64,000 bases of DNA, taken from contig NZ_LT629796.1 of the NCBI RefSeq assembly GCF_900106065.1, positions 6,362,501-6,426,500 of the forward strand, written 5' to 3'. Source of the DNA: Pseudomonas mandelii. GTDB lineage: Bacteria > Pseudomonadota > Gammaproteobacteria > Pseudomonadales > Pseudomonadaceae. Shown piece by piece: positions 35,916-48,045 of the stretch. Position 1 is the first letter of the stretch. The number at the start of each line of letters is the position of its first letter. A program made the translations under genes and the position numbers. The notes beneath the pieces are model-generated. The model worked only from the letters and a program-made list of their open reading frames with translations. It had not been told where the DNA came from and did not search any database.

Positions 35916-36155
35916 ATGGATTCACCTATACACGACTTGAAAGGTTTGTTCGACCAGCTCGGTCTGGACTCCAGTCAGAAAGCCATCGATGAATTCATCG
36001 CCAGCCATTCACCTTTGGCCGACGACAAGAAACTCATCGATGCGGAGTTCTGGACGCCGCAACAAGCCGGCTTCCTCAAAGAACGATTGCGTGAAGACGC
36101 CGATTGGGCGCGGGTGGTCGACGACCTGAACCTGCGCATGCATCAGATTCACTAG
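35916..36155 (+). CDS. DUF2789 family protein
   Basis: A 79-residue protein that fits DUF2789: DSPIHDLKGLFDQLGL, FIASHSPLADDKKLIDA, FWTPQQAGFLKERLREDADW. The role of this short all-helical family is unknown. I start at the second ATG (35916), which sits 6 bases after AAGGAG; the ATG at 35910 touches the ribosome site. Confidence 0.8.
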   Translation: MDSPIHDLKGLFDQLGLDSSQKAIDEFIASHSPLADDKKLIDAEFWTPQQAGFLKERLREDADWARVVDDLNLRMHQIH

Positions 36156-36182
36156 CCCGCCTGTCTTCCGTCAGCGATAAAC

Positions 36183-36275
36183 CTGTGGCGAGGGAGCTTG
36201 CTCCCGTTGGACTGCGCAGCAGGCCCATCTTGGGGCCGCTATGCAGCCCAGCGGGAGCAAGCTCCCTCGCCACAG
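36183..36275. repeat. REP pair (BIME), family B
   Basis: Two inverted GGCGAGGGAGCTTGCTCCC-type units around a central segment with GGCCCATCTTGGGGCC, between the DUF2789 and chemoreceptor genes. The central spacer resembles that of the 39934 copy. Confidence 0.9.
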
Positions 36276-36315
36276 TTGAGTTTCAGGCTTGCTCACCGGT
36301 TATCATGTTGAGCAT

Positions 36316-37920
36316 CTAGCGAGGACTCTGCGGTTTGTACCCCAACCGCAACCCACCCCAATGCCGCCCCTTGAGCATGATCGGCACCGAAAGGTCGTGC
36401 ATCAGTTCGCCTGTGTCGCGGGTGTAAGTCTGCAACAACACCGGCTGTTGATGGCTGCCACAGCGGATGCCGGTGCGGTCGGCAAATTTGCGCTTGGTGC
36501 GGTTTTGGACCGTATCGACCTGCGCATCGCCGGTCAGCGGTTGGCTGAAGATTTTGTTATGGGTGGGCACGTAACCCTGCTGCGTACAGGCGATGGCAAA
36601 CACCAGGCCTTCATGGCGCGGCAGCAACGGTTCCTGGATGGCGGGCAAGACCTGATCGGTGTAACGATCAAAACGCGTCTGAAACTTGGCCGGACTGGTG
36701 TTGGGGATCGCCTGGTAATTGCGATCAAACAGATCATCGAGGCTGACACGGCCCTGATCAATATCCGCTTCGAAGCGCGCGGCAATCTGGCTGGCGCCTT
36801 CGCGGGCCAGGTCATAGATGCGTTGGTGGTAGTCATCCAGCCCGACTTCGGCCAGACGCTCGCTGATGGTTTCGGCCTGGCCTTCCATTTGCACCGCAGC
36901 CTGGGCCAGGCGCTGGGTCTGTTGGTCGCTGATCGCCAGGTCGCTGCGCATCTGTTCAATGGCATGGAACAGGCTGTCGAGTTGTTCGCGGTTGGTGTCC
37001 GCCCCCTTGGCGATTTCCCCGACCTGATGCTCGACGCCGGCAGCCAGGCGCGCGATGTTTTCCAGGTGCTGGCCGGTGTGCTCGACCTGCTTGACGCCGA
37101 TGTCGAGGTCGCTTGACAGTTGGCGGATCTGCTCCACCACCTGCGCCGTGCGTTGCTGGATATCGGCGACCATCTCCCCGACTTCGCCAGTCGCCGTCGC
37201 CGTGCGCGCCGCCAGGCCGCGAACCTCATCCGCCACCACCGCGAACCCGCGACCATGTTCCCCGGCCCGAGCCGCTTCAATCGCGGCGTTCAAGGCCAGC
37301 AGGTTGGTCTGACTGGCGATGGACTGAATCACCAGGGTGACCCGTTGAATATCGTCGCTGCGCAGGCTCAGGGCTTCGATCAGCTCACGGCTGTTATTGG
37401 CGCGCTGACTGAGCTGATGCATGCGGCTGATGGACTCGATCAGTTCCGTGCGCCCTGCTGCGCTGCTCTGATGAGCTTCGCTGGCGGCACTGAGGGCTTC
37501 GCGGCTGAGTTTCGACGTAGCTTGTTCGGTCCCGATCATCACTTCGGCGTTGCTGACGATTTGCGCCGCCGCGTCGAGTTGCGATTGCAGTTTGTCCGCC
37601 AGTTGCTTGACCGAAAAGGCCACGCCCGCGGCCGACAAAGCGTTATGACTGGTGGTGTAGGAAAGATCGCGAGTCAACTCGGCGATGGCGCTGGCGCCGT
37701 CGGAGGGCGCTGCTTCGGGCGTGGCGCGCGAGCGCAGGCGAGGCAGCCAGATCACCAGCACCGCCAGTGGCAGGCAAAGGTAAAGCGACCAGCCACCCAA
37801 CGCCATGCCGCACAGCAAGAGCATCAGGGCGATGCTTTGCAGCGTTGGCGTCAGCCAAAGGTTTTTCGGCAAAAACACTGGTGCAGGCACTGCCGCAACC
37901 AGAGATCCGTCTCTCGTCAT
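36316..37920 (-). CDS. Methyl-accepting chemotaxis protein with C-terminal sensor-like extension
   Basis: A 534-residue receptor. Two adjacent helices near residues 27-62 leave almost no periplasmic loop, so there is no external ligand domain. The signalling hairpin contains [20 protein letters not shown] and [15 protein letters not shown]. After it, about 170 residues (roughly 365-534) form an extra domain with [39 protein letters not shown] and [20 protein letters not shown], which looks like a Cache/PAS-type sensor. Ligand sensing may therefore be cytoplasmic and C-terminal. The start is the ATG at 37920; a GTG lies three codons upstream. Confidence 0.87.
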   Translation of the reverse strand: MTRDGSLVAAVPAPVFLPKNLWLTPTLQSIALMLLLCGMALGGWSLYLCLPLAVLVIWLPRLRSRATPEAAPSDGASAIAELTRDLSYTTSHNALSAAGVAFSVKQLADKLQSQLDAAAQIVSNAEVMIGTEQATSKLSREALSAASEAHQSSAAGRTELIESISRMHQLSQRANNSRELIEALSLRSDDIQRVTLVIQSIASQTNLLALNAAIEAARAGEHGRGFAVVADEVRGLAARTATATGEVGEMVADIQQRTAQVVEQIRQLSSDLDIGVKQVEHTGQHLENIARLAAGVEHQVGEIAKGADTNREQLDSLFHAIEQMRSDLAISDQQTQRLAQAAVQMEGQAETISERLAEVGLDDYHQRIYDLAREGASQIAARFEADIDQGRVSLDDLFDRNYQAIPNTSPAKFQTRFDRYTDQVLPAIQEPLLPRHEGLVFAIACTQQGYVPTHNKIFSQPLTGDAQVDTVQNRTKRKFADRTGIRCGSHQQPVLLQTYTRDTGELMHDLSVPIMLKGRHWGGLRLGYKPQSPR

Positions 37921-38056
37921 CTTCGTCACCCCAAGGCTCTTCTAATTGTTGTGCATGCATTAAACGCCACCACAAGGCCATTATCTATGGTCCATTAGTA
38001 GTGGGCGTTGCAGCAGCTCAATAGAAGTGCCTGAGGTTTTCGCAGACGGCAAAAAG

Positions 38057-38122
38057 CATCGCGGGCAAGCCTCGCTCCTGCAGGTTCATCGTGAACCGTG
38101 GGAGCGGGCTTGCCCGCGATGC
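38057..38122. repeat. REP pair, family A variant
   Basis: Inverted units GCATCGCGGGCAAGCC and GGCTTGCCCGCGATGC with a short spacer, between the chemoreceptor upstream region and the DksA-like gene. Confidence 0.85.
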
Positions 38123-38136
38123 GGGGCGCTACGAAA

Positions 38137-38541
38137 TCAGGCCTGACGCTGGTGCTTGTCGATCTGTTCGTGACGCTCTTGAGCTTCGATGCAGTATTTG
38201 GTGGTCGGGCTGATCAGCAGGCGTTTCAGGCCGATGGCCTCGCCGCTGTCGTCGCACCAGCCGAAGCTGTCTTCTTTGATGCGTTCCAGAGCCTGTTCCA
38301 ACTGAGGCAGCATGCGCTGGTCGCGATCGATCGCGTTCACCAGCCAGGTGCGCTCTTCTTCGACAGAAGCAGCGTCGGCCGGATCGGCTGGAGTGTCCAG
38401 GCTCTCGATGGCGATGCGGTTCTGTTCGATGCGCTCATGGGTTTCGACTTTCATGTTCTGCAACAGCTCATAGAAAAAAGCATGTTGCTCGGCATTCATG
38501 TAGTCATCCGCCGGCATGGCCAGCAACTTGTCCTTTGTCAT
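38137..38541 (-). CDS. DksA-family protein with degenerate zinc finger (DksA2-like)
   Basis: A 134-residue RNA polymerase secondary-channel binding protein. The coiled coil covers about residues 25-95 with a tip segment DTPADPADAASVEEE. The finger aligns with DksA but keeps two of four cysteines: CDDS replaces CxxC, and CIEA replaces the second pair (FGWCDDSGEAIG... TKYCIEAQ). P. aeruginosa DksA2 shows the same loss and works without zinc (family knowledge). Zinc-independent stringent-response activity is inferred. The start is the ATG at 38541; the longer frame is not family-like. Confidence 0.82.
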   Translation of the reverse strand: MTKDKLLAMPADDYMNAEQHAFFYELLQNMKVETHERIEQNRIAIESLDTPADPADAASVEEERTWLVNAIDRDQRMLPQLEQALERIKEDSFGWCDDSGEAIGLKRLLISPTTKYCIEAQERHEQIDKHQRQA

Positions 38542-38868
38542 TGATATCTCTATAAAAAAACGTGCATTAAGGCGAATTAGGGAGCGTTCCGGTGGACCAG
38601 GTCTGGCCATCGGAAAGGCGCCGTTTATTCCAAGCGCCACCCGGCACTCAATTTACGAGGGCCGGCAGTCTAAGGCCGACTTGAGGCCTCAGCAACTGAA
38701 AAGACAGCGAATTTGTCCGACAAAGCCCGGAAAGTGCTCTATGGCAGCCTCTGCGGTGGTTATCGGAGTGCGTTTATAGCAAGAAATTCAATCGAGCGGC
38801 TGTATAGAGAAGACAAATGGTTGCGCCACGCGGGTCAGGCGTGGCGCATTGGCTGTCGGTTCTACGAC
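38542..38868. other. Intergenic region between DksA-like and inositol permease genes
   Basis: About 325 bases. The right end has a perfect 9-bp hairpin at 38823-38847, listed separately. The rest has no gene; the promoter of the DksA-like gene must lie here. Confidence 0.4.
38823..38847 (-). terminator. Hairpin ending the inositol ABC transporter operon
   Basis: Stem GCGCCACGC with its complement around a 7-base loop, 22 bases after the permease stop on the minus strand. No strong T-run follows. Confidence 0.55.
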
Positions 38869-39891
38869 TCAGCGCTTGAGTTTACGCTTGTTGCGGTATT
38901 GGTCGATCACCACCGCCACCACAATAATCAGTCCCTTGATGATGTCCTGAATATACGCATCAACACCGACAAAGGTAAACCCACTGGCCATCACTCCGAG
39001 AATCAAGGCACCGATCACGGTGCCGGTAATGCGCCCGACGCCACCGGCCAGGCTGGTGCCGCCGATGACCGCCGCGGCAATCGCGTCCAGCTCATAAGAC
39101 ATGCCCATCCCCGCCTGCCCGGTCGCGGCACGCGCCGAGGCCACGACGCCCGCCAGGCCGGCCAGCAACCCGGCGATACTGTAGACGATCACCAGATGAC
39201 GCTTGACGTTGATCCCCGAGGTGCGCGCCGCCTGCATGTTGCCGCCGATGGCGTAGGTGTACTTGCCGTACTTGGTGTAGCGCAGGGCGATGTGAAAGAT
39301 CACCGCGACCACCAGGAAAATGATCACCGGCATGGCGCCATGACCGATGGCCGTGTAGGAATCCGAGAGCATGCTCACCGGCTGGCCTTCGGTGTAATAA
39401 CGCGCCAGGCCACGCGCCGAGACCATCATGCCGAGGGTGGCAATGAACGGCGGAATCCCGGTGATGGCAATGATGCTGCCGTTGATCGCGCCCGCCAGCA
39501 GCCCGACGCCGAGCCCGGCGATCACTGGAATCCACACGGGCAAGTCGGTCAGCGACGGAAACACCGCCCGGGCGAAATCCGAGGTCTGGGCCAGACTCGC
39601 AGCGATCATCGCTGACAGCGCCAGCACCGAACCGGAGGACAGGTCGATCCCGGTGGTGATGATCACCTGGGTCACGCCAATCGCCAGCAGGCCGATGATC
39701 GACACTTGCAGGATCATCAGCACCAGGCGCTGGGAGTTCATCAGGAAGCTCTGGTCGCGCACGATCCAACCAAAGACTTCGAAGACCAGGCCGATGCCAA
39801 TCAGCACCAGGAAGATACTCAACTCGGTCGGAAAGCGCCGACGACTCTTGACCGGTGCCGTTGCTGGCTTGTTTTCCAGTATCGCGTTCAT
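38869..39891 (-). CDS. Sugar/inositol ABC transporter permease (RbsC family)
   Basis: A 340-residue inner-membrane permease with eight to ten helices. VTQVIITTGIDLSSGSVLAL, GTVIGALILGVMASGF and SARAATGQAGMGMSYELDAIAAAVIGGTSL (split here) are RbsC/AraH-family signatures. It forms the channel of the importer with the upstream ATPase and binding protein. Its place next to the iol genes and behind an IolR-type operator points to myo-inositol uptake. A BIME and tandem repeat separate it from the ATPase gene. ATG at 39897 is an alternative start. Confidence 0.9.
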   Translation of the reverse strand: MNAILENKPATAPVKSRRRFPTELSIFLVLIGIGLVFEVFGWIVRDQSFLMNSQRLVLMILQVSIIGLLAIGVTQVIITTGIDLSSGSVLALSAMIAASLAQTSDFARAVFPSLTDLPVWIPVIAGLGVGLLAGAINGSIIAITGIPPFIATLGMMVSARGLARYYTEGQPVSMLSDSYTAIGHGAMPVIIFLVVAVIFHIALRYTKYGKYTYAIGGNMQAARTSGINVKRHLVIVYSIAGLLAGLAGVVASARAATGQAGMGMSYELDAIAAAVIGGTSLAGGVGRITGTVIGALILGVMASGFTFVGVDAYIQDIIKGLIIVVAVVIDQYRNKRKLKR

Positions 39892-39933
39892 AACCATTCA
39901 CCCTTCTAATGAATTCCGGCATCGACTACATAC

Positions 39934-40047
39934 CTGTGGCGAGGGAGCTTGCTCCCGCTCGAGTGCGCAGCGCTCGCCAGTTCTACGGTATGTTCGAGAC
40001 ATTGGGGCCGCTTCGCAGCCCAGCGGGAGCAAGCTCCCTCGCCACAG
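39934..40047. repeat. REP pair (BIME), family B
   Basis: Inverted family B units around a spacer with ACATTGGGGCCGCTTCGCAGCC, placed between the ATPase and permease genes inside the ABC operon. Confidence 0.9.
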
Positions 40048-40056
40048 AATCCCGGT

Positions 40057-40137
40057 TCACCCCTGGACTCTGCTCACCCCTGGACTCTGCTCACCCCTGG
40101 ACTCTGCTCACCCTTGGACTCTGTTTGCCCTTGACTC
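40057..40137. repeat. 17-base tandem repeat at the 3' end of the ABC ATPase gene
   Basis: Units of TCACCCCTGGACTCTGC at 40057, 40074 and 40091 are identical. The fourth at 40108 has two changes, and a degenerate fifth at 40125 overlaps the ATPase stop codon (40136-40138). Confidence 0.9.
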
Positions 40138-41701
40138 AATGGCGTACGGACATGCCCGAGGCCAGTTGCATGACTCGTTCCTGGGTCGCTTCGCTGCGGT
40201 CGAGGGTGCCCATCAGGTCGCCCTCGTGCATGACCATCACCCGGTCGCTCATGCCGAGCACTTCCGGCAGCTCCGAGGAAATCATGATCACCGCCATGCC
40301 TTCGCTGGCGAGGTAGGAGATCAGCCGGTAGATCTCGGCCTTGGCGCCGACATCGATGCCACGAGTCGGTTCGTCGAGGATCAGGATGCGTGGATTGGTC
40401 ATCAGCCAGCGCGCCAGCAAGGCTTTCTGTTGGTTGCCGCCGGACAAGGTGTCGATGCACTGCTCAAGCGACGGGGTTTTCACCCGCAGCTTCTTGCACA
40501 TGTCTTCGCACAAGACCCGCAGGGCTTTCTGCTGGATGAACCCGTGGCCGGCGTAATGCGGCAGCACCGCCATTTCCATGTTCTCCAGCACCGACAGGCA
40601 CGGGAACAGGCCGCTGAGCTTGCGATCCTCGGTCAGCAAGGCGAAGCCCTTCTCGATCGCCATGTGCGGATCGCTGATGCGCACCACTTCGCCATCGAGA
40701 CGAATCTCGCCACCGTCGCTCGGAGTGATGCCAAAAATCGCTTCGGCAACGTTGGTGCGGCCTGAGCCCATCAGCCCGGCGATGCCGAGGATCTCGCCCG
40801 CATGCAGGTCGAAGGACACCCCTTTGAAAATGCCGTCGAGCTTGAGGTCGCGCACCGACAGCAGCAGATCGCCAATCGGTTTTTCGCGCACAGGGAACAG
40901 CTGACTCAGCTCGCGGCCGACCATCATCGAAATCAGGCTGTCGCCGTCCATGCTGTCAGCCCGTTGCAAGCCAATGTAGGCGCCGTCGCGGAACACCGCT
41001 ACTTCATCGGCGATCTCGAACACTTCGTTCATTTTGTGGGTGATGTAGATGATGCCTTTGCCCTGGCTCTTGAGGTCGGCAATGATCGAGAACAGGTGCG
41101 CGACTTCCTTGTCGGTGATGGCCGAGGTCGGTTCGTCCATGATCAGGATGTCGGAGTCGTAGGACACCGCCTTGGCGATCTCGACCATCTGCCGCTCGGC
41201 GATGCTCAGGTTGCCGACCTGCTCCTCCGGGTCGAGGTTGATCCGCAGGCGTTCGAGCAGTTTCGCAGTGCAGCGGTGCATTTCGCGGTGGTCGATCATG
41301 TGCAGGCTGTTGAGCTGCTCGCGGCCGATCCAGATGTTCTCGGCGATGCTCATGTGCGGCATCAGGTTGAGTTCCTGGTGGATCATTGCGATCCCGGCCT
41401 GCAGCGCGGCCAGCGGCGTATCGAACACCACCGGCTGGCCGCGAAGGCGCAACTCGCCGGCGTCTGGCTGGTAGATGCCGGCGATGATTTTCATCAGGGT
41501 GGATTTGCCCGCACCGTTCTCGCCCATCAGCGCCAGGACGGAGCCGGGGCGCACACGCAGTTGCACATCCGACAACGCCACCACACCGGGAAAACCCTTG
41601 CTGACGTTGATGATCTCCAGCAGGTACGGCTCATCGACAGGTGTTGCGGTTGGCTGGATACCCACCAACGGGGTGCTCGAAGCAGTCGCTGAAGCGAACA
41701 T
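40136..41701 (-). CDS. Sugar/inositol ABC transporter ATP-binding protein (RbsA/MglA family)
   Basis: A 521-residue ATPase with two nucleotide-binding halves. First half: Walker [10 protein letters not shown], signature [14 protein letters not shown], Walker [10 protein letters not shown]. Second half: a degenerate Walker A (GLMGSGRTN), signature [15 protein letters not shown], Walker [10 protein letters not shown]. This is the usual CUT2 carbohydrate importer pattern. I start at the ATG at 41701, nine bases after GGAG. The stop codon lies in a degenerate copy of a 17-base repeat. Confidence 0.92.
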   Translation of the reverse strand: MFASATASSTPLVGIQPTATPVDEPYLLEIINVSKGFPGVVALSDVQLRVRPGSVLALMGENGAGKSTLMKIIAGIYQPDAGELRLRGQPVVFDTPLAALQAGIAMIHQELNLMPHMSIAENIWIGREQLNSLHMIDHREMHRCTAKLLERLRINLDPEEQVGNLSIAERQMVEIAKAVSYDSDILIMDEPTSAITDKEVAHLFSIIADLKSQGKGIIYITHKMNEVFEIADEVAVFRDGAYIGLQRADSMDGDSLISMMVGRELSQLFPVREKPIGDLLLSVRDLKLDGIFKGVSFDLHAGEILGIAGLMGSGRTNVAEAIFGITPSDGGEIRLDGEVVRISDPHMAIEKGFALLTEDRKLSGLFPCLSVLENMEMAVLPHYAGHGFIQQKALRVLCEDMCKKLRVKTPSLEQCIDTLSGGNQQKALLARWLMTNPRILILDEPTRGIDVGAKAEIYRLISYLASEGMAVIMISSELPEVLGMSDRVMVMHEGDLMGTLDRSEATQERVMQLASGMSVRH

Positions 41702-41771
41702 GATCAGGTACTCCATCAGCAAGGTCGCGGTGGCAACCTTGCGTGCTTATTGTTGTTATGGGGCGGACGGG

Positions 41772-42698
41772 CTATTTGAACGTGTCGACGTTTTGCGGCG
41801 TGATCAAACGGTATGGCACCCACACGGCCTGTTCAACCGGCTCGTTTTTGGCCATTTTCACTGCCGTGTCGATGGAGCCGTCGGCCTGACCTTTCGCATC
41901 CTGGAACACCGAGACCGCCAGACTGCCTTTCTTGATTGCGTTCAAGCCGTCCGGCGTACCGTCGACACCCGCGATCAGCACACTGCCCTTGTCGACGCCG
42001 GCCTGTTGCAGGGCCATCGCGGCACCAATGGCCATTTCGTCGTTGTTGGCCACCACTGCATCGAACTTGCGGCCCTGGGTCAGCCAGTCGTTGACCAGGG
42101 TCATGCCTTTATCCCGCAGCCAGGTGCCGGTCTGTTCTTGCTCGATCTTGATGTTCGGGTATTTGGCCAGCACCTCTTTCACGCCCTTGGTGCGGTTGGT
42201 GGTGGAGTTGTTCGCGAGGTCGCCCAGCAAAATCACGATGTCGCCCTTGCCGCCCATTTTGTCGGCCAGGTATTGCATCTGCATTTCACCGGCTTCCAGG
42301 TCGTTGGAGGCCACCGTGACCACGCCTTTGGGCAGTTTCAGGTCATCGGGACGACGGTTGACGTAGACCAGCGGGATGCCGGCCTTGACGGCGGCTTCGG
42401 TGATTTTTTTGGTGGCGGCGGTGTCCACCGGGTTGACCACGATGGCATCGACTTTCTGGCTGATGAAGCTTTCGACCTGGCTCAACTGCTTGACCACGTC
42501 GCTGCGCGCATCTTCGAATTGCAGCTGCACGCCGTCGGGGTAGGACTTGGCTTTCTTGTCCATGGATTCGCGCAGGTAGGTCAGCCAGGTGTCATCGAAC
42601 TGGGACATGCTGACGCCGATCTTCATGTCGGCGAGTGCAGCGCCACTGGCGAACATCAGGGACAAGGCCAGTGAGGCAAAACGGATCTTGGTCTTCAT
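41772..42698 (-). CDS. Sugar/inositol ABC transporter substrate-binding protein
   Basis: A 308-residue periplasmic binding protein of the RbsB/peripla_BP_4 family. A signal peptide (LALSLMFASGAALA) precedes DMKIGVSMSQFDDTWLTYLR. Later motifs VDAIVVNPVDTAATKKI and VLIAGVDGTPDGLNAIKKG are typical. First gene of the importer operon, preceded by an IolR-like operator at 42821-42862. Myo-inositol binding is inferred from neighbourhood. Confidence 0.9.
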   Translation of the reverse strand: MKTKIRFASLALSLMFASGAALADMKIGVSMSQFDDTWLTYLRESMDKKAKSYPDGVQLQFEDARSDVVKQLSQVESFISQKVDAIVVNPVDTAATKKITEAAVKAGIPLVYVNRRPDDLKLPKGVVTVASNDLEAGEMQMQYLADKMGGKGDIVILLGDLANNSTTNRTKGVKEVLAKYPNIKIEQEQTGTWLRDKGMTLVNDWLTQGRKFDAVVANNDEMAIGAAMALQQAGVDKGSVLIAGVDGTPDGLNAIKKGSLAVSVFQDAKGQADGSIDTAVKMAKNEPVEQAVWVPYRLITPQNVDTFK

Positions 42699-42820
42699 GA
42701 AAAGTCTTTCTCCACATTCTTGTTGGTTTTATGGATGAGGCGTGACGATTTTCAGTAAGCAGGCAAGCGGGAAAAGCTGTGAAAACGAGCGAGAGGCAGT
42801 TCGCTGGAAATGACTTTATT

Positions 42821-42862
42821 GGAATATTATTTCTATATCAACTCATTTTAGAATTTTATTCT
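42821..42862 (-). promoter_or_regulatory. Predicted IolR operator before the inositol ABC genes
   Basis: GGAA-N6-TTCT, then 15 bases, then AGAA-N5-TTCT, in A+T-rich DNA about 120 bases before the binding-protein ATG. It is a weaker version of the sites at 16184 and 53464 with the same 15-base gap. Confidence 0.5.
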
Positions 42863-43908
42863 GATTTTGTTCCATGGCTCTCAAACGGGCTCAATTCCAC
42901 GACCTGACGCCGTTCGAAACTCAAGCGCGCAGCGTCTAGAACGCGGGTGGTCGCCAGTGCATCACGGGCTTCGACAGGCAGTGGGCCACCGCTCTGTAAC
43001 GCGGTTTGTAGCTGCAAATAGAACTGATTCCAGCATCCGCGTTCCGACGGCACCCGCTCACGCACTTCGCCCTGTTCAAACCAGCCCCAGCGGCGATGCT
43101 CTTCCCCGCCCCAGCGCTCACCCTCGGATTTCGGCGATAGCCCGGCGAGCGCTGAAGCTTCCTGCCCGTCCAGACCATCGACGCTGTAACAACCTTGAGT
43201 GCCGGTCACGCGAAAACGCGGGCCAGGGGTGTTTTGCAGGCAACTGCCGCCCAGGTGCGAGATCACTCCGTTAGCGTGGGTCAGGGATACAAAGAAGCCA
43301 TTGTCGAAGGCCTGGTCTTTTTCCAGGTAATCCAGTTCGGCGTACACCCGGTTCACCGGGCCGAACAGCAGTAACGCCTGATCCACCAGGTGGCTGCCCA
43401 AATCGCGCAGGAAGCCGCCGCCACTGCTGTTGTTCACCGATTGCGGCGAGTAACGCTCGATCCGCGACTCGAAACGGGTGACACGGCCCAGAGCGCCGGA
43501 CTCGATGAGTTTGCGCACGGTGAGGAAGTCCGAGTCCCAGCGACGGTTCTGGTAGACGCTGAGCCGCACGCCCTGGCGCTCGGCCATGGTGATCAGGGTT
43601 TGCGCTTGCTGCGCATCGGCGGCAAACGGCTTGTCGCTAACCACCGCCACGCCGTGTTCGATGCCGTCGAGCACCAGCGCCGGTCGGCCCTTGAGCGGCG
43701 TCGATACCACCAGCACATCGATCCCGGCTTCGACCAATTGGCCGATGCTGTCGAAGGCCGGTACACCGGGGTATTCGGCCGCCAGCAATTGTCGGCGTTC
43801 CGGGGAACGGGTGACCACGCCCACGAACGTAACCGCCGGCAGGCTGCTGATCAGCGGAGCATGGAAAAACCGGCCGCCATGGCCGTAACCGACAAGTCCG
43901 ATGCGCAT
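42856..43908 (-). CDS. Gfo/Idh/MocA-family oxidoreductase (last gene of the iol unit)
   Basis: A 350-residue NAD(P) oxidoreductase: GLVGYGHGGRFFHAPLI at the N terminus (a GxGxxG variant), SDKPFAADA in place of the usual EKP, and SSGGGFLRDLGSHLVDQALL in the C-terminal domain. This is the YdgJ/YvaA-like branch with an extended glycine motif, some members of which act on scyllo-inositol or related cyclitols. TAAGGAG precedes the ATG. It follows iolG after a BIME-containing gap and its end overlaps the operator of the ABC genes. Confidence 0.85.
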   Translation of the reverse strand: MRIGLVGYGHGGRFFHAPLISSLPAVTFVGVVTRSPERRQLLAAEYPGVPAFDSIGQLVEAGIDVLVVSTPLKGRPALVLDGIEHGVAVVSDKPFAADAQQAQTLITMAERQGVRLSVYQNRRWDSDFLTVRKLIESGALGRVTRFESRIERYSPQSVNNSSGGGFLRDLGSHLVDQALLLFGPVNRVYAELDYLEKDQAFDNGFFVSLTHANGVISHLGGSCLQNTPGPRFRVTGTQGCYSVDGLDGQEASALAGLSPKSEGERWGGEEHRRWGWFEQGEVRERVPSERGCWNQFYLQLQTALQSGGPLPVEARDALATTRVLDAARLSFERRQVVELSPFESHGTKSE

Positions 43909-43947
43909 GAAAATGTTCTCCTTATAAATAGCTGCCGGATATACACG

Positions 43948-44046
43948 CCCCCTGTGGGAGCTAGCCTGCTCGCGATAGCGGAGTGTCAGCCGACATTAAT
44001 GTTGAATGTGCTGGCGCTATCGCGAGCAGGCTCGCTCCCACAGGGG
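43948..44046. repeat. REP pair (BIME), family C
   Basis: Inverted units with CTGTGGGAGC and CCTGCTCGCGAT around a spacer with GACATTAATGTTGAATGTGC, in the gap between iolG and the second oxidoreductase. The same family is at 47075. Confidence 0.9.
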
Positions 44047-44053
44047 ACGGTGC

Positions 44054-47028
<2,975 letters not shown>

Positions 47029-47074
47029 GCGGCACCTTCCTTTGAAGCTGAATCCGGTGTGTGCTGTGAAATGC

Positions 47075-47176
47075 GATCACTGTGGGAGCGAGCCTGCTCG
47101 CGATGGCGGTGTTTCAGGCGACATTAATTTTGCATGTGCCGCCGTCATCGCGAGCAGGCTCGCTCCCACAGTTGAT
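47075..47176. repeat. REP pair (BIME), family C
   Basis: Inverted family C units flanked by GATCACTGTGGG and CCCACAGTTGATC, in the iolI-iolD gap. Confidence 0.9.
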
Positions 47177-47198
47177 CTCCATCAATTCGAATACGGTG

Positions 47199-48020
47199 TC
47201 AGGCCTGGGATTTGTTCAGGTGATTCATGCTTGCTCCAATGGCCTGCTCGATGTTGGCCAGGCCGTGGACGCTGTCGGCAAACGGCTCGAATGACAGGTA
47301 GCCGCTGTAACCGCCGCTGAGCAAGGTGTCGATCTGTGCGGCATTGCCAAGAATGTCGCCCTCGCCCACCAGCACGCGATGGCCGTCGCGGATCGTCGCC
47401 AACGGCGCCTCGGCATCCTCGACACCGGAGATATGCACCAGCCCGGTCAGCTCGGGGAAAAACTCCTGCTCACACGCCAGGTGATGGTGAAAGGTGTCGT
47501 GGACGAGCCGGAACACATCCAGCCCACCGACAACCTTGATCGCTTCCACCGCCGTGCGTTTACGCCGCAGCGAGCATTCTTCGAAACCCAACGGCTCGAT
47601 GAAACCGAGAATGCCGTGATCGCGCAGGATCGGCGCCAGTTCACTCAAGGCGGTGCGCAACCCTGAAGCGCGCTCGGCTTCGCTTCGAGTATCCGCGCGA
47701 TCATTCAGCGGGCACATGACCACCCCCTGCGCGCCGCAATCACGAGCATAAGCCGCCAGTTTCAAGGCCAGCGTCCGGTGCTCGTCATTCCACACATCAA
47801 ACGGGTACAGCGCGTTGATCGACAGCACGCTGATGCCTTGGGCCGCGCACAACTCGCGGACGCGCTCGGGCGCGGTGCCGTCTTCTATCTCGACACCCTT
47901 GAGGTCATTGCGAATCTCGATGGCGTCAGCCTTTAGGGCTACCGCCAGGTCGATGAACGCGGGCAGGGACAAACGTGGGGCGACCATACGGTTCAGGGCG
48001 AAACGCAGGGGTTTGCTCAT
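47199..48020 (-). CDS. iolI: TIM-barrel inosose isomerase IolI
   Basis: A 273-residue xylose-isomerase-like barrel. Metal ligands of the fold are visible: Glu in GFIEPLGFEE, Asp/His in LVHDTFHHHLA, and Glu in SGYLSFEPFAD. IolI proteins interconvert 2-keto-myo-inositol and 1-keto-D-chiro-inositol. Within the cluster it lies 25 bases after iolA, so it is co-transcribed. A sugar-phosphate isomerase of the same fold is the alternative. ATG at 48020; the frame is open to 48038. Confidence 0.85.
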   Translation of the reverse strand: MSKPLRFALNRMVAPRLSLPAFIDLAVALKADAIEIRNDLKGVEIEDGTAPERVRELCAAQGISVLSINALYPFDVWNDEHRTLALKLAAYARDCGAQGVVMCPLNDRADTRSEAERASGLRTALSELAPILRDHGILGFIEPLGFEECSLRRKRTAVEAIKVVGGLDVFRLVHDTFHHHLACEQEFFPELTGLVHISGVEDAEAPLATIRDGHRVLVGEGDILGNAAQIDTLLSGGYSGYLSFEPFADSVHGLANIEQAIGASMNHLNKSQA

Positions 48021-48045
48021 TATTGTTGTTCTCCGCACAGGTGAA

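Noticed and set aside
39934..40137. CRISPR-like array
   Set aside because: The BIME is an inverted pair, and the 17-base units are contiguous with no spacers. No cas genes are present.
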